Positions 1-9,887 of a stretch of DNA of 64,000 nt are shown piece after piece; the stretch's first letter is position 1, and each line of letters opens with the position of its first letter. The notes beneath the pieces are model-generated. The model was not told the origin of the DNA. It made no database searches and saw only the letters and a list, made by a program, of their open reading frames with translations. The position numbers and the translations under genes are program-made. The stretch is taken from assembly GCA_016872725.1 (NCBI GenBank), contig VGZC01000010.1, positions 54,922 to 118,921 on the forward strand, written 5' to 3'. Origin of the DNA: Planctomycetota bacterium. Lineage in GTDB: Bacteria > Planctomycetota > Planctomycetia > Pirellulales > Pirellulaceae.

Positions 1-241
1 GCTCAACGCATTGGTCCATCGAGATGCGGCGGATGTGCGAGATGATCCGCTTGCGATCCTCGAGCGATCGTTCGGAGAGCCGTTCGAAGGCGTCGCGCGC
101 CGCCGCGACCGCCTCGTCGACATCGGTGAAGATCCCGTGCCTCCCCGCGAACCGGCTCTTCGAACAGGTTCGCGCGGGTTTTCGGACTTCGGCCAGTACC
201 TGAGCCACAACGTCGCGTATGAGGTCTTCGGAAACGTGCAT
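1..241 (-). CDS. BMC-associated CoA-acylating aldehyde dehydrogenase, N-terminal part (runs off window)
   Basis: Only the first 80 codons lie inside the window; the rest is beyond position 1. The protein opens with an amphipathic helix (MHVSEDLIRDVVAQVLAEV), then a short linker and the start of an aldehyde-dehydrogenase fold (GIFTDVDEAVAAARDAFERL, then ERSLEDRKRIISHIRR). An N-terminal helix followed by a linker is the usual encapsulation-peptide layout of EutE/PduP-type enzymes, which oxidise an aldehyde to acyl-CoA inside a microcompartment. It is the last visible gene of a seven-gene minus-strand run that includes shell genes, ackA and pduL, which supports the call. The catalytic cysteine domain cannot be checked here. 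Confidence 0.8.
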   Translation of the reverse strand, partial: MHVSEDLIRDVVAQVLAEVRKPARTCSKSRFAGRHGIFTDVDEAVAAARDAFERLSERSLEDRKRIISHIRRISMDQCVE

Positions 242-330
242 GGGGGAATCCAGTGCTCAAGAAGGCGGAGTGGATCGGATCGAAAAAAAGGGGACGGGAC
301 GATCGAATCCGCGCGGCGCGCGCGGTCGCG

Positions 331-654
331 TCATGGGCCGTTCGACGCCTCCCTCGCGTAGACACAAGCCCGATCGACGTGCACCTGGTCCACGATTCCG
401 ACAACCACGGTATCGATCGGCATCTGTTTCGTTTCGGGAGTCATGCGGGCGCTCGAACCTTGCGTGATCAGCACGAAATCGCCGTCCCCGGCCCCGAGCG
501 TGTCGACGGCGATGAACGTGCGTCCCGTCGTCGTCAGAGCGTTTCGTCCGGCCGCGTCGATCCGATACGGTTCGACGACGAGCAGTTTGTAGCCGACCAT
601 CGCGTCGACTTTTTGGGTCGACACGACCGCGCCGGTCACTTTCGCGACAAACAT
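331..654 (-). CDS. BMC-P vertex shell protein (EutN/CcmL family)
   Basis: This 107-residue protein begins MFVAKVTGAVVSTQKVDAMV and continues with GYKLLVVEPYRID, VAVDTLGAGDGDFVLITQGSSAR and a C-terminal PIDTVVVGIVDQV stretch. That is the EutN/CcmL/BMC-P pattern (start MxxAKVxGxVVxTxK, then DxxGAGxGxxVLxxxGSSAR). Such pentamers cap the vertices of the icosahedral shell. The start at 654 is chosen because GGAGGG lies just upstream; a longer in-frame extension has no homology-like content. It sits between ackA and the aldehyde dehydrogenase, about 70 bp from ackA and 89 bp from the next gene. Further BMC-P paralogues, usual in planctomycete loci, may lie outside the window. Confidence 0.92.
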   Translation of the reverse strand: MFVAKVTGAVVSTQKVDAMVGYKLLVVEPYRIDAAGRNALTTTGRTFIAVDTLGAGDGDFVLITQGSSARMTPETKQMPIDTVVVGIVDQVHVDRACVYAREASNGP

Positions 655-724
655 CCGTTGCCCTCCTTCGGCCGATTCGTTCGTTGGCCCGGTTTGAAGC
701 CGCGGCCGCGGCCTCGCCGAGGCT

Positions 725-1933
725 CTACGCTCCCCTTCGATCGTCCGAGGCCTCCGCGAGGAGTTGCCTTGTCTGACGAGCGACCATGAGTTCCTCGTTG
801 GTTGGCACGACCCAAACGGCGACGCGGCCGGCCGCCGCGCCGATCGGTCCTTCCTGGCGCGCGGACGCGTTGCGCGGGGCGTCGAGTACGATTCCGAGTT
901 CATCGAGTCCCCGGCAGACCGACTCGCGGATCGAGGGCGAGTTCTCGCCGATGCCGCCCGTGAACGCGATCAGATCGGCGCCTCCCAATTCGACGAGCAT
1001 GGCGCCGAGGTATCGGCGGATTTCGGCGACGAACAGGTCGAGCGCGAGGCGGGCCCGCGCATGGCCGTTCGCGGCCGCTTCCTCGAGATCCCGCACGTCG
1101 CCGCTCAGCCCGCTGACGCCGAGCAATCCGCCTCGGCACGCCAGATCCTCAAGCAGCTCGGTCAACGACTTCCCCGTCACGCGCATCAGGTAGGGAAGGG
1201 CGAACGGATCGAAATCCCCGACCCGATTGTTGTGCGAACATCCCGACTGAGGGCTCATGCCCATCGACGTCGCGACGCTCGTGCCGCCCCGCATCGCGCA
1301 GAGACTGCTCGATCCGCCAAGATGGCACGAGACGACCCGCGCGTCGTCGCGCCCAAGCAAGACGGCGGCGCGCCATCCGATGTACCGGTGGCTCGCTCCA
1401 TGGAATCCCCATCGCCGCACGAGCCATCGTTCGGACCATTCGTGGGGAACGCCGTACGAGCGCAGCGGGTCGGGCACCGTGGCATGGAACCCGGTCTCGA
1501 ACGCGGCGACCAACGGGATCTCGGGCAGCCGCTCGGCGAGCAACCGCATGACGCGGATGTACGGCGGATTGTGCGCCGGCGCGACGTCGTTCATTTCCTC
1601 CATGGCGTCGAGCAATGCGCCGGTCACGCGCTGCGCGCCGGAGAATCGTCCTCCATGGACGGCCTTGAATCCGATCGCCGAAACTTCGGATGGATCGCCG
1701 AGGCATCCGTCGCGGGGATCGGTGAGTTGTTCGAGGCAGGCCCGCACGGCGGCCGCGTGGTCGGGGACGCGGCCGTTCGCCTCGCGCCGCGCGCCGCCGA
1801 TCTCGACGACGACGCGACTCGATTCGGAACCGATCCGGTCGATGCCGCCGCGCGCAAGCTGGCGTTCGTCCGCCATATCGAAGAGCCGGTACTTGAAGCT
1901 CGTCGATCCGAGATTCGCCACGAGGACCTTCAT
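725..1933 (-). CDS. ackA: Acetate/propionate kinase
   Basis: The 402-residue protein has the acetokinase N-terminus ([20 protein letters not shown]), the central [10 protein letters not shown] and [16 protein letters not shown] segments and a C-terminal [14 protein letters not shown] segment, all hallmarks of AckA. It transfers phosphate from acyl-phosphate to ADP, giving ATP and the free acid. In this operon it would act on the acyl-phosphate made by PduL. The length matches the family (about 400). The stop codon of the upstream shell gene (1949) is 15 bp before this start, so the two are almost certainly co-transcribed. The N-terminal Asn is followed by GSTSFK instead of the common GSSSxK. 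Confidence 0.95.
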   Translation of the reverse strand: MKVLVANLGSTSFKYRLFDMADERQLARGGIDRIGSESSRVVVEIGGARREANGRVPDHAAAVRACLEQLTDPRDGCLGDPSEVSAIGFKAVHGGRFSGAQRVTGALLDAMEEMNDVAPAHNPPYIRVMRLLAERLPEIPLVAAFETGFHATVPDPLRSYGVPHEWSERWLVRRWGFHGASHRYIGWRAAVLLGRDDARVVSCHLGGSSSLCAMRGGTSVATSMGMSPQSGCSHNNRVGDFDPFALPYLMRVTGKSLTELLEDLACRGGLLGVSGLSGDVRDLEEAAANGHARARLALDLFVAEIRRYLGAMLVELGGADLIAFTGGIGENSPSIRESVCRGLDELGIVLDAPRNASARQEGPIGAAAGRVAVWVVPTNEELMVARQTRQLLAEASDDRRGA

Positions 1934-1948
1934 GTCCCTACGCTCCGT

Positions 1949-2218
1949 TCACGACAGGAACGCGTCGACCAAGCCTTCGGCCGGGCGGGGGATCACATGG
2001 CTCGAGACAAGCTCGCCGACCTGCGTGGCCGCGTTCGCGCCCGCCTCGACCGCCGCGCGGACGCTGCCGACGTCGCCGCTGACGATCGTCGTGACCAGCG
2101 CGCCGCCGATTCCGACGCGTTTCACGATCTTCACATTGGCGGCCTTCGCCATCGCGTCGGTCGCCTCGACGAGCGCCAACAGACCTTTGGTTTCAATCAG
2201 TCCAATCGCGTTTTGCAT
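1949..2218 (-). CDS. BMC-H hexameric shell protein, paralogue 2
   Basis: The 89-residue protein is a single BMC domain: [20 protein letters not shown], then [13 protein letters not shown], then [18 protein letters not shown] and a C-terminal SSHVIPRP. This is the canonical hexamer-forming shell subunit. The start at 2218 is set by an AGGAAGG motif just upstream; an in-frame extension to 2293 is not BMC-like. It lies 85 bp downstream of a similar shell gene (2304-2606), and the two proteins can be aligned over their whole length, so they look like a tandem duplication. The C-terminus here is shorter than in its paralogue. Confidence 0.95.
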   Translation of the reverse strand: MQNAIGLIETKGLLALVEATDAMAKAANVKIVKRVGIGGALVTTIVSGDVGSVRAAVEAGANAATQVGELVSSHVIPRPAEGLVDAFLS

Positions 2219-2303
2219 GGGATGCCTTCCTGCGGGTGTGGATGGTATGGGATTCCGGGTTGCCGTGGGATCAAGGGATGTGCGCCGCGCCATGGATGCG
2301 ACC

Positions 2304-2606
2304 TCATTTCGCCGCGGGACGTTTCGCCGGAATGGGAAGCACGATGTCCAGATCGTCGTGCGGGCGGGGAATCACCTGCACGCTGACGACCTCGCCGATC
2401 CGTCCCGCCGCCGTCGCGCCGGCGTCGGTCGCCGCCTTCACCGCCGCGACGTCGCCCGTCACAAACGCCGAAACCAGTCCGCTGCCGACCTTGTCCCAAC
2501 CGAGGAACGTGACATTGGCGGCCTTCATCATCGCGTCGGTCGCCTCGACCAGGGCGACAAACCCCTTGGTCTCGATCATTCCCAACGCTTCGTTCGTCTT
2601 GGCCAT
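2304..2606 (-). CDS. BMC-H hexameric shell protein, paralogue 1
   Basis: The 100-residue protein is one BMC domain ([62 protein letters not shown]) with a short extra C-terminal tail ([10 protein letters not shown]). It would form flat hexagonal facets of the microcompartment shell with the paralogue just downstream. A GGAG motif precedes the start at 2606. The gap to the upstream pduL stop is 31 bp. The lysine/arginine-rich tail is the main difference from its neighbour. Confidence 0.95.
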   Translation of the reverse strand: MAKTNEALGMIETKGFVALVEATDAMMKAANVTFLGWDKVGSGLVSAFVTGDVAAVKAATDAGATAAGRIGEVVSVQVIPRPHDDLDIVLPIPAKRPAAK

Positions 2607-2637
2607 GCTGCATCAGCTCCAGTAAGAGAAACGGAAA

Positions 2638-3393
2638 TCAGGGGTCAACTTGATCGGCGATCAACCGCACTTCGGTCGCCTGGTCGAGGAAGCAGGCGTT
2701 GCCCTCGTCGGTATCGATGTGGACTTCGAGCTTCGCGGCCGCATCGGGCCGCGCGATCACGTCCTCGAACACGGTCGTGCATCCCTCGGCCACGATCCGC
2801 AGCCGCATCCGGTCCCCGGCCTTGACGCCAAAAAAGGCGGCGTGTCGAGGATTCATGTGGACGTGCCGCGCCGCGCGGATGACGCCTTCCGGAAGTTCGA
2901 CGACGCCCTTGGGGCCGACCAGAACGCAGCCCGGCGTGCCCGCGACGCGGCCGCTGAGCCGTACGGGGGCGTCGATGCCGAGCGAAATCGAGTCGGTGAA
3001 CGCCAGCTCGACCTGGCTCCGCGGCCGCGTCGGCCCGAGCACGCGGACCGTCGGCAGCATGCGGCGACGCGGTCCCACCAGCATGACCGTCTCCTCGGCC
3101 GCGAAGAACCCGTCCTGATACAGGTTCTTGGACGGAGTCAGCCGGTGCCCCGGTCCAAAAAGGGCTTCGACGTGCGCGTCGGTCAAATGCACGTGCCGCG
3201 CCGAAATGCTCACCACCAGCTCGCATTCGACCGAACCATGCGCCGACCCGTCTTCGCCGAGCGGCGCGTCGGCGCGGTTCGTTTCCGGCGATCGGTCGGC
3301 GGATGGGCCGAATTGGCCGAGCACGATGCGCCGGACGATGCGCTCGATGTCCGTTCGGTCGAGTGTTCCGGTCGCTTGTCCGTCCGTCGTCAT
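2638..3393 (-). CDS. pduL: PduL-type phosphotransacylase
   Basis: The protein (251 residues from this start) carries the two-lobed PduL (PTAC) fold: a first [15 protein letters not shown] segment and a second [20 protein letters not shown] segment, with the ARHVH histidines that bind zinc in this family, followed by [10 protein letters not shown] and [14 protein letters not shown]. It converts acyl-CoA plus phosphate to acyl-phosphate and recycles CoA inside the shell. Residues about 13-30 ([18 protein letters not shown]) form an amphipathic helix like an encapsulation peptide, followed by a flexible linker. The start is uncertain: an in-frame start at 3489 would overlap the regulator, and no strong SD precedes 3393. 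Confidence 0.92.
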   Translation of the reverse strand: MTTDGQATGTLDRTDIERIVRRIVLGQFGPSADRSPETNRADAPLGEDGSAHGSVECELVVSISARHVHLTDAHVEALFGPGHRLTPSKNLYQDGFFAAEETVMLVGPRRRMLPTVRVLGPTRPRSQVELAFTDSISLGIDAPVRLSGRVAGTPGCVLVGPKGVVELPEGVIRAARHVHMNPRHAAFFGVKAGDRMRLRIVAEGCTTVFEDVIARPDAAAKLEVHIDTDEGNACFLDQATEVRLIADQVDP

Positions 3394-3457
3394 GGTGTCG
3401 CACCGGCGGCGATCGTCCGAGCCAGGTCGGGTCGCGCCGATCTCCGTGTTGCGTCGT

Positions 3458-4249
3458 TCATTCCCGCGCCGCCGTCTGTTCGTCCGCATCGCATTCGGCG
3501 ATCGTCAACGCGACCCCCGCGGCCGCGATGCGTTCGGGCCATGGGGCGGCGATGCCGCTGTCGACCACGAGTTTCTGCACATCGCCGAGCGGGCAGAGCC
3601 GGGCGAGGCTGCTGCGCCCGACCTTCGAACTGTCGGCGACCACGACCACCTCGTCGGCGGACCGCATCATGGCCCGTTCCGTTTCCACAAGCAAAAGGTT
3701 GCTGTTGAAATATCCCCGCACGTTGACGCCCGCCACGCTCAAGATGGCTCGACGCACGTTGAGTTCGGCGAGCATCGCGTTGGCGTAGGGTCCGAGCGTC
3801 ACGCCGGTCCGCGCGTGCACGTAGCCTCCGACAAACACCAGGTCCGACCGATCGCTCGACGTGAACAGGCTCGCGACCGGCAGCGAGTTGGTCACGACCT
3901 GCAGCGGTCGTCCGACGAGCAACCGTGCGAGTTCGTAGGTCGTGCTGCCTCCGTCGAGCAGAACGGTGTCTCCATCCTCGATCAATTGGGCCGCGGCGCG
4001 CGCGATGGCCCGCTTCCGTCCCCACTGCGCGGATTGCCGATCGTCGAAGTGGGGCACCTTCGGCGACGGCCCCGTGTACAGGACGCCGCCGTGCGTCCGT
4101 TTCGCGGATCCGTTTTCCTCGAGCGCGTCCAAATCCCGCCGCACGGTCGACTCGGAGACGCCGAGCTGACCCGCGAGGTCGGGCAGCGACGCGAACCCGC
4201 GCTGCCGCACCAGCTCCAGCAACCGACTCCGACGTTCCTCGGCCAGCAT
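3458..4249 (-). CDS. DeoR-family transcriptional regulator of the BMC operon
   Basis: The 263-residue protein has an N-terminal winged helix-turn-helix of DeoR type ([16 protein letters not shown], then [20 protein letters not shown] and a THGGVLY wing) and a C-terminal sugar-phosphate sensor domain ([46 protein letters not shown]). Such regulators respond to phosphorylated sugars. It is the first gene of the minus-strand run, 64 bp before pduL, so it probably controls this operon and itself. A promoter-like sequence lies at 4404-4432. Similar regulators precede planctomycete fucose/rhamnose microcompartment loci; the inducer here is inferred, not seen. Confidence 0.9.
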   Translation of the reverse strand: MLAEERRSRLLELVRQRGFASLPDLAGQLGVSESTVRRDLDALEENGSAKRTHGGVLYTGPSPKVPHFDDRQSAQWGRKRAIARAAAQLIEDGDTVLLDGGSTTYELARLLVGRPLQVVTNSLPVASLFTSSDRSDLVFVGGYVHARTGVTLGPYANAMLAELNVRRAILSVAGVNVRGYFNSNLLLVETERAMMRSADEVVVVADSSKVGRSSLARLCPLGDVQKLVVDSGIAAPWPERIAAAGVALTIAECDADEQTAARE

Positions 4250-4403
4250 GTGCTTCCCGCCCGCTCCACGTTCCCTCGCCCCTCCCCGACCGGCCCGCCT
4301 CCACCCGCACCGCCGCCCGCCTCGCCAGATGCCCGCCTCGCCGGGATCCGGACGGTGGGCCGGAAGGCATGAAAATCGTCACAAACGCGCAGGCCTACAC
4401 GCG

Positions 4404-4432
4404 ATTATGGGGTCCATCATGATAAAAAGCAA
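4404..4432 (-). promoter_or_regulatory. Candidate promoter and operator of the deoR-BMC operon
   Basis: On the minus strand TTGCTT and CATAAT are separated by 17 bases, a good vegetative-sigma spacing, about 155 bp upstream of the regulator start. The spacer contains the perfect palindrome ATCATGAT (4416-4423), which could be an operator. The rest of the gap between purN and the regulator (4250-4562) shows no gene. Confidence 0.45.
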
Positions 4433-4562
4433 TCAGCCGATGCTCGTTTTGCGTCGCATTGCGTCGCACGTCGGGCCGGTCGTGCGCGGGGAGACGCCTG
4501 TGCGGACGGTTTGGAGCGATGAAGGCGGTCGGCGAAAGGCGCGCAAAGAGACACGCAGGGCG

Positions 4563-5201
4563 CTAGGCGGGTGGGGACGCGGCCCGTCGCACGACGCGGC
4601 GGCCGACGACGGACAGTCGGTCGGCCGCGATCCAGCGCAGGGCCTCGGGGAGTGCCACGCATTCGGCGGCGAAGACGCGCGCGGCGAGCGAGTCGGGCGT
4701 GTCGTCGTCCGAGACCGTTACCGGTTCCTGGAGGATGATCGGGCCGTGATCGTATTCGTTGTCCACGAAATGGACCGTGCACCCGCTGATTTTCGCGCCG
4801 TAGGCCAGCACGCGCTCGTGGACGCGGCGGCCAAAAAAGCCCTTGCCGCAAAATGCCGGGATCAGGCTCGGGTGGATGTTCACCACGCGATTCTCGAAAT
4901 CGGCCGGAATGAGCAGATGCTCAACGTAGCCCGCCATGACGACAAGCCGCGTTCCGGCGGCGCGGAACGTCTCAAACACGGTCGCCGAATGCGACGCGGG
5001 GTCGGCGAAATCCCTACGCCGCACGACGCGCGACGCGATACCCGCGTCGGCGGCGAAGGCGAGGCCTCCGGCCGTCGACCGGCTGGAAACGACCCGCGTG
5101 AAGGCGACCGGAAGGCGGCCCGCGTCGCGTTCGCCGAGCAGGTTGCGCAGCGTCGTCCCGGCTCCCGAAATCAGCACGCCGATCGGCAGGCTATCCGCCA
5201 T
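4563..5201 (-). CDS. purN: Phosphoribosylglycinamide formyltransferase
   Basis: The 212-residue protein shows the GART fold: [18 protein letters not shown] at the N-terminus, [11 protein letters not shown], then [10 protein letters not shown] with the catalytic Asn and His, and [15 protein letters not shown] with the catalytic Asp. It formylates GAR in purine synthesis using 10-formyl-tetrahydrofolate. The start at 5201 overlaps the end of ileS by 11 bp, so translation is probably coupled; an in-frame extension to 5318 lies wholly inside ileS and is rejected. The [16 protein letters not shown] segment is the substrate loop, slightly different from the usual (Y/F)xGxxGxxxH. Confidence 0.9.
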   Translation of the reverse strand: MADSLPIGVLISGAGTTLRNLLGERDAGRLPVAFTRVVSSRSTAGGLAFAADAGIASRVVRRRDFADPASHSATVFETFRAAGTRLVVMAGYVEHLLIPADFENRVVNIHPSLIPAFCGKGFFGRRVHERVLAYGAKISGCTVHFVDNEYDHGPIILQEPVTVSDDDTPDSLAARVFAAECVALPEALRWIAADRLSVVGRRVVRRAASPPA

Positions 5202-8200
5202 GCGCACCGTCCGCGACGGCCCGGCAACGGGCGATGTATAGATCGGCCTCGTGGTCGGACACCTGGAATGGGATGGCGGGTACGCCGTCGATCGGGCCCG
5301 TGAGGATCGCCTCGGCAAGCGTTTCGCCGCGGATATAGGCTTCGTTATCTTCCAAGGCGAGCCGCAATTCGGGCGATTGGGTGACGATTCCCAGTCGAAT
5401 TCGGTCGTTGTAGGCGCAGTTCATTTCTTTGCGCTGGTCGTTGACGAACCGCACAAGGTCGCGCGAGAAACCTTCCCGAGTGAGTTCGGGCGTGAGTTCC
5501 GTGTTCAGCACGACGACGCAGCCCAGTTCGGGATCGGAGGCGGCCGCCCATCCGGCTCGGCCGCGGAGCGTGACCTGGAGGTCGTCCGAATCGAGCGTGA
5601 CGGGGCCGTCGGGCAGGTCGATGCGGACGGCCTGGGCGGCGCGGAGTTCGGCGAGCAGTCGAGCGCCGTCGGCCGACGCGATGGCCGCCTTGAGCGCGGG
5701 CATTTTCGAGCCGACGCGCGGGCCGAGCCGCTTGAAGTTGGGCTGGACGAGGTATTCGATCGATCGGGTATCGCTCGCGTACTCGATCCGCTTCACATTG
5801 AGCTCCTCGCGCAGGATCGCGTCGTGCGATTCGAGCCACGCCTGGTGCCGCCGGTCCGAAAGCACGACCTCGACGCGCGACAGGGGCTGGCGCACCTTGA
5901 GCTTCGCTTCCATGCGGGCGTTGCGCCCCAGCGACGCCAGCCCGCGCAGCAGACCCATGCGTTCGGAATGCGCCGCGTCCACCGACGATCGATCGGCATC
6001 GGGGTAATCGCACAGGTGGACACTCTCGGGAACCCGTTCGCCCCAAGGGCTCGTGAGATTGCGCCATAGCGTTTCGGCGAGGAACGGGACGAAGGGCGCG
6101 ACGAGTTTCGCGAGCGTGACAAGGCACTCGAACAGCGTCCAGTACGCGTCCACTTTCTCCGCGTCCGACTTGTCCTCGCTCCAGAATCGTCCCCGGCTGC
6201 GGCGCACATACCAGTTGCTCAGCCCGTCCACGAACGCATTCAGCCGGCGGCAGGCGAGAAAACTGTCGTACGCGTCCATCCGCTCGACCACCTCGGCGAT
6301 CGTCGCATGCAACTCACCGAGGATCCACCGATCGAGCTCCCCGCGCTCGAGAGGCGGCCTGTATCCGCGCCCCCGCGCGAGGTCCTTGGCCGCCAGTTCG
6401 CCCGGCGCTTCGGACAGGCGTTCCGCCGGATCGAAGCCGTCGAGATTCGCGTAGATCACAAAAAAACTGTAGACGTTCCATAGCCGCAGCAGGAACTCGG
6501 GGATGCTCTCGCGGATCGCCTGTTCCTTGTAGCGGATCGACGTCCACGGCGCCTGGTTCGCGAAGAAATACCATCGCAGCGCGTCGGCCCCGTACCGATC
6601 GAAGATCTCGTGCGGCTCGCGGTAGTTCCGCTTGCTCTTCGACATCTTGTCGCCGTCCTCGCCAAGCATCAGGCCGAGCACGATGCAGTTGCGGAACGGG
6701 TGCGGGAACGGTCGCCGGTCGGGCGAATCGGGAGACGCGTCCAATGCCCGGTTCCCGTCCGATCCGTTGGCGACGCCGTCATCGACGCCGTCATCGACAC
6801 CGTCATCGGGGCCGTCATCAAAAAGGAGCGTGCTGATGGCGAGCAGGCTGTAGAACCAACCTCGCGTCTGGTCGAGCGCCTCGCTGATGAAGTCGGCCGG
6901 ATGCTGTTGGGCGAACGCGTCGCGACCTTGGCGCGGATATCCCCACTGCGCGAACGGCATCGCGCCCGAATCGTACCAGCAGTCGATCACATCGGGCACT
7001 CGGCGCATGCGCGCGCCCGGCGCGTGCGGCGAATCGTACGTCAGCGCGTCGATGTACGGCTTGTGCACACGCAGGTCGTCGGGCATGTCGGGGAATTGCC
7101 GTTTGGCCGATTCCCACACGTCGAGCCCTTCGAGACCCTTCTTGTCGAGCAGTTCCGCGTAGTCCGCCACCGCCTCGCGCTGTCCGGTCGCCTCGCACAC
7201 CCAAATCGGGAGGGGCGTTCCCCAGTACCGTTCGCGCGAGAGGGCCCAATCGACGTTGGACTCCAAGAAATTCCCAAAACGTCCGTCCCGGATATGTTCC
7301 GGGAACCAGCCGATGCGCGCGTTGTTTTCGAGCATGCGGTCGCGGAACGCCGTCGTACGGATGAACCAGCTCCGGCGAGGATACTGGATCAGCGGATCTT
7401 CCTCGGCGCGCCAGCAGAACGGGTATTTATGGACGTACTGCTCGGCATGGAAAAGCCGGCCGCTCCGCCTGAGCTCGCGGACGATGTCGCGGTCGGCCTC
7501 CTTGACCCAACGTCCTTCGAACGCGGGCGCCTCGGCCGTGAATCGCCCGTCGGGCCCCACGCAGCAGATCAGTTGGGGACCTTCGCCGTCCACAAACCGG
7601 GCCTGCTCGGAAACCAGCACATCGTAATCGACTTCGCCGAATGCGGGCGCTTGATGGACGATACCCGTGCCCGTCTCGGTCGTCACGAACGGGGCCGACA
7701 CGACGCGCCATGCCACCTTTTGCCGACCGCCGGCGACGAGTCGGCCGTCGCGTTCTCCGAGCGCCGCATAATACTCGGGAAACGGGGGCGCGTAGCGACG
7801 TCCGATCAGTTGATCGCCGCGGCACCGATCGACGATCGGCAATTCCCGCTTGACCTTGGCGGCGAGCGTTTCGACAAGCCCTTCGGCGACGATCGCCCGG
7901 CCGCCCGTTTCGTCGTCGCGCACCGTCGCGTACGTCAGGTCGGGACGCACGGCCGCGAATTGGTTGCTCGGAAGGGTCCACGGAGTCGTCGTCCAGACGA
8001 GAAGGCACGTCGTCGGATCATCGACGAGCGGCAGACGGACCACCACGCTCGGATCGGCCACCTCGCGATAGCCCTGGTCCACTTCCCCACTGCTCAGCGC
8101 CGTCCCGCCCTGCGCCCACCACCAGACGATCTTATGCCCCTGATAGAGCAGACCTCGATCGTGCAGATTCTTGAGCGACCACCAGACGCTTTCAACGTAG

Positions 8201-8661
8201 GACTGGTGGTACGTGACATACGCCTCATCCAGATGGATCCAAAACCCAAGCCGTTCGGTCAGCCGTTCCCAGTGCTTCATGTAGCGCCAGACACTCTGCT
8301 GGCACTTGTGAATGAACGGCTCGACGCCGAACGCTTCGATCTCCTCCTTGGAATGGATGCCGAGCTCCTTGCAGACCTCGACCTCCACGGGCAGTCCGTG
8401 CGTGTCCCACCCGGCCTTGCGTTCGCAGAGGAATCCCCGCATGGTCCGGTATCGGGGGAAGAGGTCCTTGATCGCGCGCGTCAGGCAATGGCCCGGATGG
8501 GGCATGCCGTTCGCCGTGGGAGGCCCCTCATAGAAGACGAATCGCGGCGCGCCGGCTCGGCGGGCCAACGATTGCTCGTAGATCCGCCGATGCTTCCAAA
8601 ACGCCAGCATCTCCTCTTCGAGCTTGGGGAATTGCGGGCCGGCGGGTACGGGACCGAACAT
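5191..8661 (-). CDS. ileS: Isoleucyl-tRNA synthetase
   Basis: The 1,156-residue class I synthetase has its HIGH-type signature as HPGH (residues 55-58, after PPTANGMP), the [10 protein letters not shown] motif, a KMSKS signature (about residue 671) and an anticodon-binding segment ([20 protein letters not shown]). The length and the [15 protein letters not shown] segment fit the eukaryote-like IleRS2 class. Between about residues 610 and 650 there is an acidic low-complexity insertion of DDGV repeats, encoded by 15-bp repeats at about 6771-6825. The gene is followed by overlapping purN. The start at 8661 leads straight into the conserved N-terminus. Confidence 0.96.
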   Translation of the reverse strand: MFGPVPAGPQFPKLEEEMLAFWKHRRIYEQSLARRAGAPRFVFYEGPPTANGMPHPGHCLTRAIKDLFPRYRTMRGFLCERKAGWDTHGLPVEVEVCKELGIHSKEEIEAFGVEPFIHKCQQSVWRYMKHWERLTERLGFWIHLDEAYVTYHQSYVESVWWSLKNLHDRGLLYQGHKIVWWWAQGGTALSSGEVDQGYREVADPSVVVRLPLVDDPTTCLLVWTTTPWTLPSNQFAAVRPDLTYATVRDDETGGRAIVAEGLVETLAAKVKRELPIVDRCRGDQLIGRRYAPPFPEYYAALGERDGRLVAGGRQKVAWRVVSAPFVTTETGTGIVHQAPAFGEVDYDVLVSEQARFVDGEGPQLICCVGPDGRFTAEAPAFEGRWVKEADRDIVRELRRSGRLFHAEQYVHKYPFCWRAEEDPLIQYPRRSWFIRTTAFRDRMLENNARIGWFPEHIRDGRFGNFLESNVDWALSRERYWGTPLPIWVCEATGQREAVADYAELLDKKGLEGLDVWESAKRQFPDMPDDLRVHKPYIDALTYDSPHAPGARMRRVPDVIDCWYDSGAMPFAQWGYPRQGRDAFAQQHPADFISEALDQTRGWFYSLLAISTLLFDDGPDDGVDDGVDDGVANGSDGNRALDASPDSPDRRPFPHPFRNCIVLGLMLGEDGDKMSKSKRNYREPHEIFDRYGADALRWYFFANQAPWTSIRYKEQAIRESIPEFLLRLWNVYSFFVIYANLDGFDPAERLSEAPGELAAKDLARGRGYRPPLERGELDRWILGELHATIAEVVERMDAYDSFLACRRLNAFVDGLSNWYVRRSRGRFWSEDKSDAEKVDAYWTLFECLVTLAKLVAPFVPFLAETLWRNLTSPWGERVPESVHLCDYPDADRSSVDAAHSERMGLLRGLASLGRNARMEAKLKVRQPLSRVEVVLSDRRHQAWLESHDAILREELNVKRIEYASDTRSIEYLVQPNFKRLGPRVGSKMPALKAAIASADGARLLAELRAAQAVRIDLPDGPVTLDSDDLQVTLRGRAGWAAASDPELGCVVVLNTELTPELTREGFSRDLVRFVNDQRKEMNCAYNDRIRLGIVTQSPELRLALEDNEAYIRGETLAEAILTGPIDGVPAIPFQVSDHEADLYIARCRAVADGAHGG

Positions 8662-8704
8662 GGTGCCATCCTGACTCTACGGTCAGCAAGATCATCGCGC
8701 GCGA

Positions 8705-9088
8705 TCATTCCTCGCCGACGTCTTCGTCTTCGTCGTCGGCGTCATCCGATGCTCCAAATGCCTCGTCCGGATCCGCGAACGCGTCCTCGTCGTCGAACTC
8801 GTCCTCGAACTCGTCGTCATCCTCACCCACGAGCGATTCGTCGAGATCGGGTTCGTCGAGTTCCTCGTATTCGCCGTCGAGCTCTTCCTCGAAGTCGTCG
8901 TCGAACTCGTCGTCAAAATCGTCCTCGTCGAATGAATCGAGATCCTCGTCACCGGGTTCCAAGGTCGCCCGCGGACGGACATCGAGCCGCTCGAACAGGT
9001 CGACCCCAGGCTCGTCCACGGGTTCGATCGACTCGATTTCGTGATCGTCGAGGACAGAGCCGACGGAGTCAGGAAGTGGCGACGACAT
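8705..9088 (-). CDS. Extremely acidic small protein of unknown function
   Basis: This 127-residue protein is almost half Asp plus Glu, with runs such as DEDDFDDEFDDDFEEE and a C-terminal DDADDEDEDVGEE. No domain is recognisable. The start at 9088 has a GAGGA motif upstream; a longer ORF to 9160 lacks one. It lies 43 bp upstream of ileS in the same direction, so the two are probably co-transcribed. Composition suggests an intrinsically disordered polyanion, for example a nucleic-acid mimic or a cation- or basic-protein-binding factor; that is inference only. Confidence 0.65.
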   Translation of the reverse strand: MSSPLPDSVGSVLDDHEIESIEPVDEPGVDLFERLDVRPRATLEPGDEDLDSFDEDDFDDEFDDDFEEELDGEYEELDEPDLDESLVGEDDDEFEDEFDDEDAFADPDEAFGASDDADDEDEDVGEE

Positions 9089-9887
9089 GCGGTGGGTCCT
9101 CGAAAGGGGTGCGGCCTTCGGCTCGAAGGATGCCTCGTAAAGGATGCGACGTGAACCCAATTCCCGGAGGCAATGGCGTCCAAATCGGGAACGGGACCCC
9201 GAAACACGGAATGGTCGCGCAGGTCCCCCGTTTTGTCAAGACGCGGGGGAAAGTCCCCAAGCTCGGAAACAGGGGGAACGGCCGGTCGTCTCGGCGCGCG
9301 GCGGGCCACGCCAACCGTTTCGACCCGTACCATCCGCACGCCTTTCGGGAAATCCGGCCGGGGCGGGCCGATTTTCGTCATGAGCCGTTTGGACACCCGG
9401 CCATCGCGACGTAGTCTAGAGTTGTGGGTTGACGGTTGGGTTGGCCCACAACATCCATCTTGGCTTTCTCACCCCCGTGTTGAGGGCGGAATCGCGCGGA
9501 GCTCGATTCCGCCCTTTCTTCGTTTCGATCGCGCGGCTTCCCGTCACGGAAGGCCCCACGCCCCTGGCTTGGGACGGGATGGCCGTCGTGTCTTGCGAGC
9601 CCGCCGGCGCGGCGGCCCGCCGAATCGTGGGAGGCGGGACACCGTTGGCGTCGGCCGGAGCCGACGCGGGAACGGCATGGAAATTTTCAAGAATTTTCCA
9701 AGTTCGCGCGCTAGATCCGGGCGTTTTCTTCGCCTTGTTATTTAGCGGGCGTGTGCGTGCGTCTGTCACGAACACCAAGTTGCCTCGAATGGGCGACCTG
9801 GACCGGGGCTACCACGTACGCCGGCCCGCGGCGGACCATCGTCGGTCCAGCACGCGCAAGAATGGCCACCTTGAAGGATGCCAAGCC
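9089..9887. other. Long intergenic region with hairpins, no protein gene
   Basis: No convincing coding sequence lies here. It must contain the divergent control regions for the acidic-protein/ileS/purN unit (minus) and the giant secreted protein (plus). Its main structure is the tandem hairpin pair at 9421-9520, listed separately. An ORF extending the secreted protein back to 9429 is open but runs through those hairpins and has no secretion-like start. Confidence 0.6.
9421..9520 (+). ncRNA. Candidate small RNA or leader ending in an intrinsic terminator
   Basis: Two hairpins lie in tandem. The first pairs GTTGTGGG (9421-9428) with CCCACAAC (9445-9452). The second pairs GGGCGGAATCG (9484-9494) perfectly with CGATTCCGCCC (9504-9514) and is followed by TTTCTT, an intrinsic terminator on the plus strand. 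No plus-strand gene precedes it, so the terminator must end a short RNA or act as an attenuator. The start is unknown; only a weak promoter-like sequence is seen near 9395. Confidence 0.4.

Noticed and set aside
764..2386. 540-codon plus-strand ORF opposite ackA and a shell gene
   Set aside because: It is antisense to genes with clear family motifs; its product is Arg/Asp-rich and has no recognisable content, as expected for complement frames in GC-rich DNA.
6610..9414. 934-codon plus-strand ORF opposite ileS
   Set aside because: The minus strand encodes a full isoleucyl-tRNA synthetase with HPGH and KMSKS motifs; the plus frame is a shadow.
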